64,000 bases of DNA from Ruminococcus sp. GTDB lineage: Bacteria; Bacillota; Clostridia; Oscillospirales; Acutalibacteraceae. How positions within the stretch are numbered: position 1 is the stretch's first letter; each line of letters begins with the position of its first letter. The notes under the pieces were generated by a model. It made no database searches. It saw only the letters and a list, made by a program, of their open reading frames with translations, and had not been told where the DNA came from. This document shows positions 51,276 through 59,491 of the stretch, piece by piece. The stretch lies in the NCBI GenBank assembly GCA_004556705.1, contig SFGA01000005.1, forward strand, positions 74,998 to 138,997, written 5' to 3'. A program made the translations under genes and the position numbers.

Positions 51276-51851
51276 TTATAATTTTTTTGTGAGCAATGCA
51301 TTATTAAATCCACAGTCGTAAAATTCATAAAATCCGCACTTTTTATAAAAACGGTAAGCACTTGAATTTCTGTTTATTCCGCATACGGAAAGATGGGAAC
51401 AACCGCTTTTCTTCAGATGTTCACAAAGCGTGTTTATCAACTCGCTTCCGTATCCTATGTGTTGATATTCGGATAAAATATCAATATGCAAATGAACGGG
51501 ATACTTTTTCATTTTTCTCATTTGCATAAGATATAAAATCAAGACAGAGCAGGAGGGAAAATACGTTTTTGCGACACGCCTTAAATAAATATCTCTGTTC
51601 TTTTTAATGAATTTGTTGTAGTCCGCACTGCAAAGAATATATCCGACTGCTTTTCCGTCGCCGTTGTCCAATACAAATATATTTTCAGGCTCTTGTTGTG
51701 TGAAATAATCATTGTAAATTATCGGCACACATTCCAAAACCTTTTTATTCTTTTTGAATGTCGGGTTTGCGGTTTCAATGCATATACTTCGCACTGCGTC
51801 TGCGTCAGAGGAAACGTATTTTCGTACAAAAGGCTCTTTTTCCATATTCAT
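51276..51851 (-). CDS. GNAT-family N-acetyltransferase
   Basis: A 191-residue protein. The N-terminal part opens PFVRKYVSSDADAVRSICIETA. The GNAT core includes the acetyl-CoA pyrophosphate loop LSEYQHIGYGSELINTLCEHLKKSG (Q-x-x-G-x-G) and the terminal strand AYRFYKKCGFYEF. The substrate is unknown. It is the last gene of the csoR-copA-GNAT-MFS-GNAT row, 10 bases after the MFS gene, but a link to copper is not obvious. The Tyr- and Cys-rich surface is a normal feature. Confidence 0.85.
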   Translation of the reverse strand: MNMEKEPFVRKYVSSDADAVRSICIETANPTFKKNKKVLECVPIIYNDYFTQQEPENIFVLDNGDGKAVGYILCSADYNKFIKKNRDIYLRRVAKTYFPSCSVLILYLMQMRKMKKYPVHLHIDILSEYQHIGYGSELINTLCEHLKKSGCSHLSVCGINRNSSAYRFYKKCGFYEFYDCGFNNALLTKKL

Positions 51852-51861
51852 CTCCGTAAAA

Positions 51862-53031
51862 TCAATTACTGAAATTTTTTTCAGCTTGCTTGATTGCCGC
51901 TTCGTTACATACGGTCATAAGACACAAAAGAACTGCTAAAACGTAAGGCACTATTTTGAAGGTAGTGCCCGTTGCGGCATAACCGAGATTCAACTGAAAT
52001 GTAAATCCGACGGCATACGCACCACCCATGTGAAAGCCTGTTAAATCAGCCGAAAATTCCTTGCCGAAGCGAGAGGGTACGGCGTGTAAAACACTCGGAA
52101 ACACAGGTCCGAAGCCTAAGCCTATGAAAAACAAACCGATAAGAGCCTTACTTCCGATAGGTAGAATTAAAATAAGCATACCGACGAAGGAAGCAACTGC
52201 ACCAATTCTTATCATATTGTTGTCGCCGAGTTTGTCTGAAACAAAGCCCGAGAGCAATCGACCGGTCATTATTCCGCCGAAATATACAGAAACCCACCTT
52301 GCCGCAGTATCAGCACCTATCGAATAGACGTTGACGGCATAGGAAGCACCCCAAGTGCCGACAATGAACTCCATTGAGCAGTAAAATCCGAGTGCGAGAA
52401 TGCTCGGCAATAAGCCTTTGAACTCCGATAGCTTCAGCTTCTTTTTTTCGCTTTCTTCAATATATTTCTGCGAGCTTTCCTTGTCCTTTTTTATCCATTT
52501 CGGCAGCATAATTCCGACTGCGGCGGCAATTGCAAACTGAATGATGGCAAGAACACGGTAGCCGTTTCTCCAATTTCCTTGTTCTCCGCCTAAAAATGCC
52601 GACATAATGGCGGGACTTAGCGTAACACCGACACCCCAAAAAGCGTGCAGCCAGGACATGTGCCTTGCCTTGAAGTGCAGGGAAACATAGTTATTAAGAC
52701 CGGTGTCGATAGCACCTGCGCCGTAGCCCATAACGACAGCAAAGAGCATCATAACCCAAATGTTCGGAGAAAAGCTCATTCCGATAAGTCCTATTGCCGT
52801 GAGAAGTATCGAAAAGAACGTTACCTTCGGCGTTCCGAATTTTCGAAGTACGATTCCCGCAACAAAGCTTGCGCCGCCCGAGCATACGCCTGTAATAATA
52901 CTGTAAATTGAGGCGAATGACTCTGCAATTCCGAATTCGGTATGTACAACGGGCCAAGCAACGCCAAAAGCGCTGTCGGGCAGACCTAACGAAATAAAGA
53001 CTACATATATCAGTACAATTATTGAAATCAA
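51862..53031 (-). CDS. MFS transporter
   Basis: A 389-residue 12-helix transporter. Conserved motifs: GLPDSAFGVAWP (TM1), the FxxGxGxGxxDTGLNNYVSLHF region (VVMGYGAGAIDTGLNNYVSLHF), RHMSWLHAFWGVG and FGPVFPSVLHAVPSRFG near the end. It resembles the fucose-permease-like group common in clostridia. The substrate is unknown. It is cotranscribed with the copper genes upstream (22 bases after the small acetyltransferase), so a role in exporting a metal-related or stress compound is possible but unproven. Confidence 0.87.
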   Translation of the reverse strand: MISIIVLIYVVFISLGLPDSAFGVAWPVVHTEFGIAESFASIYSIITGVCSGGASFVAGIVLRKFGTPKVTFFSILLTAIGLIGMSFSPNIWVMMLFAVVMGYGAGAIDTGLNNYVSLHFKARHMSWLHAFWGVGVTLSPAIMSAFLGGEQGNWRNGYRVLAIIQFAIAAAVGIMLPKWIKKDKESSQKYIEESEKKKLKLSEFKGLLPSILALGFYCSMEFIVGTWGASYAVNVYSIGADTAARWVSVYFGGIMTGRLLSGFVSDKLGDNNMIRIGAVASFVGMLILILPIGSKALIGLFFIGLGFGPVFPSVLHAVPSRFGKEFSADLTGFHMGGAYAVGFTFQLNLGYAATGTTFKIVPYVLAVLLCLMTVCNEAAIKQAEKNFSN

Positions 53032-53053
53032 AATAATTCTCCTAAATTATAGA

Positions 53054-53503
53054 TTAAAGCACATATTCCATCGTTCTGTGTTCAATTCCTGCGTCGAGAA
53101 AGACGTCGGAAACGCAGACAAAGCCGCAGCTCTCATAAAAAGGAATAGCGTGACATTGTGCACCGAGTGTGATTTTACTGTTGCCACGCTTTTTACATTC
53201 TTCCTTCAAAAATGACATTGCGGCATAACCGAAGCCTTTTCCACGCATTTCGGGAAGAACGCAAAGCCGTTGCATATGCGCAATTTCCGGTTTGTCATAT
53301 ATTAAACGAAAGGTACCTACGTTAGTGCCGTTGTCGGTTATCAAAAAGTGCTCGCACTCTGAATTACTTCTGTCATAATCGTCAATTTCAAGCTTTGTCG
53401 GGACATTTTGTTCATCAATAAACACTTTTCTTCTTATTTCAAGACAAGCGTTTATATCGTCTGTCTTGATGATTTTAATATTATTCGATTCCGACAAATT
53501 CAT
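53054..53503 (-). CDS. Small GNAT-family acetyltransferase
   Basis: A 149-residue GNAT protein when started at the ATG at 53503 (MNLSESNNIKIIK), preceded by AGGAT. This start lies inside the 3' end of copA, overlapping it by 23 bases. The opening CLEIRRKVFIDEQNVP is typical of the ElaA/YjcF-like group. The acetyl-CoA loop RLCVLPEMRGKGFGYAAMSFL and the terminal CGFVCVSDVFLDAGIEHRTM complete the fold. Acetyl-group acceptor unknown. The overlap implies translational coupling to CopA. Confidence 0.87.
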   Translation of the reverse strand: MNLSESNNIKIIKTDDINACLEIRRKVFIDEQNVPTKLEIDDYDRSNSECEHFLITDNGTNVGTFRLIYDKPEIAHMQRLCVLPEMRGKGFGYAAMSFLKEECKKRGNSKITLGAQCHAIPFYESCGFVCVSDVFLDAGIEHRTMEYVL

Positions 53504-55985
53504 ATCCTGCCTTTTCCACAGCTTCTTTAATTTTGTTACTGTCAACCGCACCGCTTGCCTTTATGACAGCCTGTGCAGTTTTGAAATCTGCTGTAACATC
53601 CGTTACATTTTCGAGCTCTTCAAGAGCTGTTTTAACGTGATTTTCACAATGCGGACACATCATACCGTTGATTTTAACTGTAATTTCCATTTCTTTATTC
53701 TCCTTTTTTGAATGGATTCTATTGATTTTTCGGTCATGCTTCGTGCTGTAAATTTTACAGAAATTCAATCTTAAAGCGTTCATTACAACGCAGAAGCTCG
53801 ACAAGCTCATTGCCGCCGCACCAAACATAGGATTTAATGTAATGCCGAATTTTACAAATAAGCCTGCTGCAAGCGGTATTCCGATTGAATTGTAAAAGAA
53901 TGCCCAAAATAAGTTTTCGTGAATATTTTTGAGCGTACTGCGGCTAAGTCTTATTGCTGCCGGTACGTCTCTTAAACTGCTTTGCATCAATACGATATCG
54001 GCGGAGTCAACGGCAATATCCGCGCCTGCCGCAATAGCCATTCCGATATCTGCACGGGTAAGGGCAGGGGCGTCGTTTATTCCGTCGCCTACCATTGCAA
54101 CCGAGCCGTTTTTTTGAAGCGAACGTATTACCTCGTCCTTGCCGTCGGGTAAAACGCCTGCGATAACCTCGTCAACGCCTGCTTTTTTACCGATAGCCTT
54201 TGCGGTTTTCTCGTTGTCTCCGGTAAGCATTATAACCCTAATTCCCATATTTTGCAATTTTTTTATAGCTTCGGGACTGTCTGATTTTATTACATCCGCA
54301 ACGGCGATAATTCCTAAAAATTTATCGTCATACGCAAAGAAAAGGGGAGTTTTACCCTCGCTTGAATATTTATCTGCGATTTCGGCAATATCACTCGGCA
54401 AATCGACTTTATCGCTTATATATTTGAAATTTCCGCCGAAAATATCCTTGCCGTTTAATTTTGCTTTAAGTCCGTTGCCTGAAACAGCCTTGAAATCTGT
54501 AATTTCTTCGGTTTTAATTCCGTCCGCTTTTGCTCTTTCGGTTATTGCAAGTGCAAGCGGGTGCTCGCTTTGACTTTCTAAAGCTGCGGCAAGGGAAATC
54601 AATTCTTTTTCGTCTGAAATCGAGGAATATATATCTGTTACCTGTGGTTTGCCCTTTGTGATTGTGCCTGTTTTATCAAGAACAACCGTGTTGATTTTTC
54701 CCGTCTGCTCAAGAGCTTCCGCCGTTTTGAAAAGTATTCCGTTTTTTGCACCGACGCCGTTACCGACCATAATCGCAACGGGTGTTGCAAGTCCGAGGGC
54801 ACACGGACAGCTGATAACAAGCACGGAAATTCCTCTTGCAAGAGCATAACCGAAATTTCCGTTTACTATAAGCCAAACAGCCGTTGTAACAAAAGCGATT
54901 GCCATTACAACGGGAACAAACACACCCGATACCTTGTCGGCAACCTTTGCAATCGGTGCTTTCGTTGCCGCTGCATCGCTTACGGTTTGAATGATTTTCG
55001 AGAGGGTGGTGTCCTTGCCGATTTTGTCAGCCGTACATTCAAGATAACCCGAGGCGTTGATTGTGCCTGCGTAGACCTTGCTGTCGACTGCTTTTTCGAC
55101 GGGCAGGCTTTCTCCCGTGAGAGCAGACTCATTTACTGCACTTTCACCCTTTATAACGGTTGCGTCTGTGGGAATCCTCTCGCCGGGTTTTACCGCAAAT
55201 ATATCTCCGACTTTTACTTCTTCAACAGGCACTTCTGTATATTCGCCGTTCTTGATAACGATTGCTGTGTTCGGTGCAAGCTTTATTAAAGATTTTAATG
55301 CGTCGGTTGTTTTGCCCTTTGCTCTCGCTTCAAGCGTTTTACCTACGGTAATAAGAGCGAGTATCATCGCAGCGCTTTCAAAGTAAAACTCCGACATATA
55401 GCCTTCGACTGCTTGCATATTTCCGTCAACCTGCGCCCTTGTCATAGCAAAAAGAGCGTAGGTACTGTATAAAAACGCCGCTGTTGAGCCGAGGGCAACA
55501 AGAGTATCCATATTGGGTGCTCGTTTAAGTAACGCTTTGTAACCGCTGATGAAAAAGCGTTGATTTATTACCATTATGATAACCGTCAGCAAAAGCTGGG
55601 TAATTCCCATTGCAATATGATTATTTTCATAGAATTTCGGCAGCGGAAATCCCCACATCATATGACCCATTGAGAAATACATCAGTATTACCAAAAACAC
55701 AGCCGAGCTTACAAGTCTTTTTACAAGCTTCGGCGTTTCCTTGTCCTCAAACTCATCATATTCGCTGCTTTTGCGTTTTTTGCTACCGTCCTTTAATTGT
55801 GCACCGTAGCCTGCCTTTTCGACGGCTGAAATTATATCCTTTGCAGATGCAGTACCTTCAACGCCCATTGAATTTGTCAGCAGACTTACCGAGCAGGAGG
55901 TAACGCCGTCAACATTATTAACGGCTTTTTCGACTCTTGCACTGCATGCGGCACAGCTCATTCCCGTTACTGAAAATTGTGTCAT
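53481..55985 (-). CDS. copA: Copper-exporting P1B-type ATPase with N- and C-terminal HMA domains
   Basis: An 834-residue copper pump. An N-terminal heavy-metal-associated domain with GMSCAACSARV (about 8-18) is followed by the P1B core. The copper-selectivity motif is SCPCALGLATP (TM6), with phosphorylation site DKTGTIT, actuator TGES, hinge GDGINDAPAL, and C-terminal YNSIGIPLAAG and MSLSSFCVV (TM7-TM8 ligands). A second HMA domain sits at the extreme C terminus (766-834, MEITVKINGMMCPHCENHVK), which is unusual. Its ATG at 53690 has AAGGAG upstream, so a separate 69-residue CopZ-like chaperone may also be made. It follows csoR by 15 bases and is controlled by the CsoR operator. Confidence 0.96.
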   Translation of the reverse strand: MTQFSVTGMSCAACSARVEKAVNNVDGVTSCSVSLLTNSMGVEGTASAKDIISAVEKAGYGAQLKDGSKKRKSSEYDEFEDKETPKLVKRLVSSAVFLVILMYFSMGHMMWGFPLPKFYENNHIAMGITQLLLTVIIMVINQRFFISGYKALLKRAPNMDTLVALGSTAAFLYSTYALFAMTRAQVDGNMQAVEGYMSEFYFESAAMILALITVGKTLEARAKGKTTDALKSLIKLAPNTAIVIKNGEYTEVPVEEVKVGDIFAVKPGERIPTDATVIKGESAVNESALTGESLPVEKAVDSKVYAGTINASGYLECTADKIGKDTTLSKIIQTVSDAAATKAPIAKVADKVSGVFVPVVMAIAFVTTAVWLIVNGNFGYALARGISVLVISCPCALGLATPVAIMVGNGVGAKNGILFKTAEALEQTGKINTVVLDKTGTITKGKPQVTDIYSSISDEKELISLAAALESQSEHPLALAITERAKADGIKTEEITDFKAVSGNGLKAKLNGKDIFGGNFKYISDKVDLPSDIAEIADKYSSEGKTPLFFAYDDKFLGIIAVADVIKSDSPEAIKKLQNMGIRVIMLTGDNEKTAKAIGKKAGVDEVIAGVLPDGKDEVIRSLQKNGSVAMVGDGINDAPALTRADIGMAIAAGADIAVDSADIVLMQSSLRDVPAAIRLSRSTLKNIHENLFWAFFYNSIGIPLAAGLFVKFGITLNPMFGAAAMSLSSFCVVMNALRLNFCKIYSTKHDRKINRIHSKKENKEMEITVKINGMMCPHCENHVKTALEELENVTDVTADFKTAQAVIKASGAVDSNKIKEAVEKAGYEFVGIE
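53484..53690 (-). CDS. CopZ-like copper chaperone, possible internal start within copA
   Basis: A 69-residue heavy-metal-associated domain (MEITVKINGMMCPHCENHVK... to KAGYEFVGIE) encoded in frame as the C terminus of CopA. The internal ATG is preceded by AAGGAGAATAAAGAA, a strong Shine-Dalgarno at normal distance. The linker just before it, rich in Lys and Arg (KHDRKINRIHSKKENKE), looks like the usual end of a CopA followed by a gene boundary. Either it is a true fusion, or both the full protein and the free chaperone are produced. It carries the MMCPHC copper site. Confidence 0.6.
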
Positions 55986-56000
55986 TTTACATCAGCCTTT

Positions 56001-56309
56001 CTATTTCATAAGCTTTGTAATTAGCTTCATTAACTCGTCGATAACTTCCTCGTCGCCGTTTTTTATATCTCTGACAACGCAGGAGTGTATATGACGGGAA
56101 AGCAAATCTTTATTAAAAGAATTTATTGCCGCATTTACCGCCGCAGACTGAACAAGCACGTCTGCACAGTATGAGTCTTTTTCAATCATACCTCTAATTC
56201 CTCTGACCTGACCCTCGATTCTGTTTAGGCGGTTTATCAGCTTTTTCTTTTCCTCATCTGTCCTGTGTGTATTCTTTTCGCAGGAACAACATTCTTTATT
56301 ACATGACAT
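56001..56309 (-). CDS. csoR: CsoR-family copper-sensing repressor
   Basis: A 102-residue all-helical repressor (DUF156/CsoR). Start chosen at the ATG at 56309 with GGTGA six bases ahead. The copper ligand set is present: the Cys in DSYCADVLVQ, and the His and second Cys in HIHSCVV. The N-terminal extension is Cys-rich (SCNKECCSCEKN), which is not essential in the family. The matching CsoR box lies within the operon promoter, 195 bases upstream. Copper binding releases the operator and derepresses csoR, copA and downstream genes. A long structured leader separates the promoter from this gene. Confidence 0.93.
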   Translation of the reverse strand: MSCNKECCSCEKNTHRTDEEKKKLINRLNRIEGQVRGIRGMIEKDSYCADVLVQSAAVNAAINSFNKDLLSRHIHSCVVRDIKNGDEEVIDELMKLITKLMK

Positions 56310-56312
56310 ATT

Positions 56313-56498
56313 AATCACCATAGCCTTTCAGACAACAAATAGTTTATTAAAAATCACCGGTTTAACCTGCGTTGTCTGAACAGGCGTGTATGGTGATTTC
56401 TGCCATCTCAAAATTTTGCAAAAGGCAAATTTTGAGGGCAATATAATTATTATAGTGTGATTTTTCACACTATTTCTCCTTTAACCGTATTTACACAT
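56313..56498 (-). promoter_or_regulatory. Structured leader upstream of csoR with alternative pairings (candidate cis-regulatory RNA)
   Basis: About 190 bases between promoter and csoR. In RNA order: hairpin AGTGTGA/TCACACT, hairpin CTCAAAATTTGC/GCAAAATTTTGAG (one bulge), then five blocks. E: AAATCACCAT (56399-56390). D: TTCAGACAAC (56380-56371), within a loop closed by CCTG/CAGG. C: GGTGATTTT (56358-56350). B: GTTGTCTGAA (56336-56327). A: ATGGTGATT (56321-56313), which holds the csoR ribosome site. E can pair with C or with A; D pairs perfectly with B over 10 bases. E-C with D-B would form a pseudoknot; E-A with D-B would bury the ribosome site. Confidence 0.6.
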
Positions 56499-56500
56499 TT

Positions 56501-56529
56501 ATAATATACCCTATAGGGGTATATGTCAA
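56501..56529 (-). promoter_or_regulatory. Promoter of the csoR-copA operon
   Basis: On the minus strand: TTGACA (56524-56529), 17 bases, TATTAT (56501-56506). The spacer is occupied by the CsoR box. Confidence 0.9.
56504..56524. promoter_or_regulatory. CsoR operator
   Basis: ATATACCCTATAGGGGTATA(T) is a near-perfect palindrome of the CsoR type (TACCC...GGGTA). It lies within the promoter spacer, so repressor binding would block RNA polymerase. Confidence 0.9.
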
Positions 56530-56547
56530 TATAAATTATAAAAAACC

Positions 56548-56575
56548 GACATAACCTTTACAGCTATGTCGGCGT
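56548..56575 (-). terminator. Terminator of the Nudix gene
   Basis: On the minus strand GCCGACATA pairs with TATGTCGG(T), followed by TTTTTTA. Confidence 0.85.
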
Positions 56576-56592
56576 TTTGATTTCTATACATA

Positions 56593-57153
56593 TTATAATA
56601 GCTCAATGGCTTTTGCGATAATCTCTGCGTGATCGAATGCGAGTTTATCTTTACTTATATACTCGATTTTTCCGTTTTCGTATTTGAAGGATATAATGCA
56701 ATCGCCATTATCAAGCGTAATTATCTGATTTTTAACTGTCAGGTCAACCCATTCTGCGTTTTTTGCGTCATCTCCCGCAAGTGCTTTACATTCGGTAAAA
56801 TTAACCTTGCAAAGATACGCTTGCGTAACAACCCAGCCACGAGGATCTCTGTCAGGCTTGCTGAACAGACCGATAGGGGAGATAAATTCGGAATTAACGC
56901 CGGTTTCTTCAAGCAATTCTCTGTGTGCGGTTTCTTCCATAGTTTCCGTTTGGCGTGAAAATCCGCCAGGCAACGCCCACATATTTATAAACGGGTGTCC
57001 GCCACGTTGTATCAAAAGCAACTTTTTCTGTTCGCCTTTTAAGCCGATAACAACAATATCTGCTGTAAGATAAGGTCTCGGATAGTTCTTTTCTTTATAT
57101 TTTTCTAAAAATTCTTCTTCGGTCAAGCCGTTTTTATCTCTAATTTTATCCAT
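56593..57153 (-). CDS. Nudix hydrolase
   Basis: A 186-residue hydrolase. The Nudix box is at about residues 64-86: GGFSRQTETMEETAHRELLEETGV, matching Gx5Ex7REUxEEx. The N-terminal part PRPYLTADIVVIGLKGEQKKLLLIQRGGHPFINMWALPGG and the VNFTECKALAGDDAKNAEWVDL segment resemble ADP-ribose/NAD-metabolism (NrtR- or ADPRase-like) groups, but no HTH is fused. It cleaves a nucleoside diphosphate-linked compound; the exact substrate is not clear. It lies downstream of the alcohol dehydrogenase on the same strand, behind that gene's terminator. Confidence 0.9.
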   Translation of the reverse strand: MDKIRDKNGLTEEEFLEKYKEKNYPRPYLTADIVVIGLKGEQKKLLLIQRGGHPFINMWALPGGFSRQTETMEETAHRELLEETGVNSEFISPIGLFSKPDRDPRGWVVTQAYLCKVNFTECKALAGDDAKNAEWVDLTVKNQIITLDNGDCIISFKYENGKIEYISKDKLAFDHAEIIAKAIELL

Positions 57154-57170
57154 AATCTCTTCCTAAAAAA

Positions 57171-57198
57171 GAATCGGCTGCGGTAAAACAGCCGATTC
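57171..57198 (-). terminator. Terminator of the alcohol dehydrogenase gene
   Basis: A perfect 10-bp stem GAATCGGCTG with CAGCCGATTC, followed on the minus strand by TTTTTTAG. Confidence 0.9.
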
Positions 57199-57220
57199 GA
57201 TTAAGCAAAACTCAAGTTGA

Positions 57221-58444
57221 TTAGAAATCAACCTCTGTATCATAATAGCAGCACTTGAGGAGCTTCTCCATCTCTTCAACAGAGGGCTGACGGGGGTTAG
57301 AGCCTGTGCAAGCGTCTGCAATAGCATTGACAGCAATGTCGTGAAGTCTCTCAAGGAATACATCCTCGGGAACAAAACCGTTTTCGGTCGGATAGCTGTC
57401 TGCACCGTAGTTCTTAATGCAATGCGGAATGTTAAGCTCGTCGTTCATCTTACGAAGATAAGCAATCAAAGCCGCAACCTTTTCATCATCGGAAGCTGAT
57501 TTGTCGCAAATACCCATATAATCAACAATTACACCGTAACGCTTTTTAGCTGTTTCGTCCTTTGCGTTGAATGCGATAACCTTGGGAAGATACATAGCGT
57601 TTGCAGCACCGTGAATAATGTGAGCGCCGTAGTCTGCAAATGCAGCGCCTGTTTTATGTGCCATTGAGTGAACGATACCGAGAAGTGCGTTTGAGAAAGC
57701 CATACCTGCAAGGCATTGAGCGTTGTGCATACGGTCTCTTGCGTCCATATCGCCGTTATATGACGGAACAAGGTCTTTCATAATCATTTCGATTGCGTGA
57801 ATTGCAAGCGGGTCCGAATAATCGCTGTTAGCTGTTGAAACATAAGCCTCAATAGCGTGTGTCATTGCGTCCATACCTGTATGAGCTACAAGCTTTTTCG
57901 GCATTGTTTCAGCGAGCTCGGGATCAACGATAGCAACGTCGGGTGTAATTTCAAAGTCAGCTATCGGATATTTAATGCCCTTTGAATAGTCTGTGATGAT
58001 TGAGAACGCAGTAACTTCTGTTGCAGTACCTGAGGTTGAAGAAACAGCGCAGAAATGAGCCTTTTTACGAAGCTCGGGAAGTCCGAATACCTTGCACATA
58101 TCCTCAAATGTGCACTCGGGATATTCATATTTAATCCACATTGCCTTTGCAGCGTCGATAGGAGAACCACCGCCGATTGCAACAATCCAGTCGGGTTGGA
58201 AGTCTATCATAGCCTGTGCGCCACGCATAACGGTCTCGACAGAGGGGTCTGATTCAATTCCGTCAAAAATTTTAACTTCCATACCTGCTTCTTTAAGGTA
58301 TGCTTCAGCCTTGTCAAGGAAGCCGAAACGCTTCATTGAACCGCCGCCGACACAAATAATTGCTTTTTTGCCCTTAAAAGTCTTAAGAGCCTCGAGCGAA
58401 CCTTTACCGTGATAAAGGTCTCTTGGAAGAGTAAATCTTGCCAT
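57221..58444 (-). CDS. Iron-containing alcohol dehydrogenase (type III)
   Basis: A 407-residue group III alcohol dehydrogenase. N-terminal dinucleotide domain KKAIICVGGGSMKRFG and the GGGSPIDAAKAMWIKYEYP loop. C-terminal iron-binding part: DPELAETMPKKLVAHTGMDAMTHAIEAYVS (the Asp and His ligands), then LGIVHSMAHKTGA and the AHIIHGAANAMYLP motif with the third and fourth ligands. It interconverts aldehydes or ketones and alcohols with NAD(P)H, i.e. fermentation. The Rex-like operator between promoter and start suits redox control by the NADH/NAD ratio. The SD GGAGG is strong. Confidence 0.95.
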   Translation of the reverse strand: MARFTLPRDLYHGKGSLEALKTFKGKKAIICVGGGSMKRFGFLDKAEAYLKEAGMEVKIFDGIESDPSVETVMRGAQAMIDFQPDWIVAIGGGSPIDAAKAMWIKYEYPECTFEDMCKVFGLPELRKKAHFCAVSSTSGTATEVTAFSIITDYSKGIKYPIADFEITPDVAIVDPELAETMPKKLVAHTGMDAMTHAIEAYVSTANSDYSDPLAIHAIEMIMKDLVPSYNGDMDARDRMHNAQCLAGMAFSNALLGIVHSMAHKTGAAFADYGAHIIHGAANAMYLPKVIAFNAKDETAKKRYGVIVDYMGICDKSASDDEKVAALIAYLRKMNDELNIPHCIKNYGADSYPTENGFVPEDVFLERLHDIAVNAIADACTGSNPRQPSVEEMEKLLKCCYYDTEVDF

Positions 58445-58507
58445 AATTTTTGCCTCCTAAAAAATGTGAATTGTAAAGCAAAACGCTTTGTTTAGCAAAA
58501 CAAATGA

Positions 58508-58525
58508 TTGATAATTGTTTAACAA
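58508..58525. promoter_or_regulatory. Rex-type operator upstream of the alcohol dehydrogenase
   Basis: On the minus strand TTGTTAAACAATTATCAA fits the Rex consensus TTGTTAANNNNTTAACAA with one mismatch. It lies 15 bases downstream of the -10 box, so Rex would repress when NADH is low. Confidence 0.75.
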
Positions 58526-58539
58526 TCATTTATGATATT

Positions 58540-58567
58540 ATTATAGCATTTTTAAAAATAATTACAA
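58540..58567 (-). promoter_or_regulatory. Promoter of the alcohol dehydrogenase gene
   Basis: On the minus strand: TTGTAA (58562-58567), 16 bases, TATAAT (58540-58545). Confidence 0.7.
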
Positions 58568-58648
58568 TACTTTTTTATGAACTTTTTATGTTTTTTTGTG
58601 TAAAAATATGTTAAAATAATTTTGAATTAAATTTCACGGGCGGATAAA

Positions 58649-59206
58649 ATGGAAACGATAAAAATTGTAAAATCCAACAGAAAAACTTTTTCTCTTGAAG
58701 TGAAGCGAGACGGCTCGGTTATTTTGCGTGCACCGATATTTGCAAGCAACAGGCAAATCGAAGAATTTTATAATAAAAATAAATCTTGGCTTGAAAAGCA
58801 TATAATTGAAAATGAAAAGAGAACGGAGAAAAGTAGGTTTTATCCTGCTTTTACCGAAGATGAAATCAAAGCTCTTAAAGAAAGGGCAAAGCAGTATATT
58901 CCGCAACGGGTAGAATATTGGGCTGAAATAATCGGCGTGAAATACAATTCTGTTTCAATCAGAGCGCAGAAAACACGGTGGGGCAGCTGCTCGTCAAAGG
59001 GCAATCTCAATTTTAACTGCCTTTTAATGCTTACCGATACAGAGGCTATCGATTATGTTGTAATTCATGAGCTTTGCCATATTAAAGAGCTCAACCATTC
59101 AAAGCGGTTTTGGTCGCTTGTAGAAACTTATATGCCGAATTATAAAGAAGTGCAAAAGCGTATTAAAAGTATGGAGCTGCAAATATTTTCAAGGCTTGAA
59201 AAATAG
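58649..59206 (+). CDS. YgjP-like (DUF45) metallopeptidase-domain protein
   Basis: A 185-residue protein. It ends with the DUF45/YgjP core: SVSIRAQKTRWGSCSSKGNLNFNCLLMLTD, then the zinc-binding VIHELCHIKELNHSKRFW (HExxH variant HELCH, with a second His in LNHS) and the family ending FWSLVETYMPNYKEVQKRIK. These are predicted metal-dependent proteases of unknown substrate. The N-terminal 60 residues form the YgjP beta domain. The ribosome site is weak (GGGCGGA). The gene is alone between two promoters. The length is a little shorter than the 230 residues common in this family. Confidence 0.88.
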   Translation: METIKIVKSNRKTFSLEVKRDGSVILRAPIFASNRQIEEFYNKNKSWLEKHIIENEKRTEKSRFYPAFTEDEIKALKERAKQYIPQRVEYWAEIIGVKYNSVSIRAQKTRWGSCSSKGNLNFNCLLMLTDTEAIDYVVIHELCHIKELNHSKRFWSLVETYMPNYKEVQKRIKSMELQIFSRLEK

Positions 59207-59274
59207 AAAAACTTTCATTTGGCACTTTTTTAATTCGCCCCTTACTTTATTTTTATTTAATATTAAAAAAACTG

Positions 59275-59303
59275 TTGACAATTCATCGGTTTTGTAGTAT
59301 CAT
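59275..59303 (+). promoter_or_regulatory. Promoter of tRNA-fMet
   Basis: TTGACA (59275-59280), 17 bases, TATCAT (59298-59303). Confidence 0.75.
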
Positions 59304-59330
59304 ATTTGAGCACTTGAGAAAAGTAAATAT

Positions 59331-59491
<161 letters not shown>

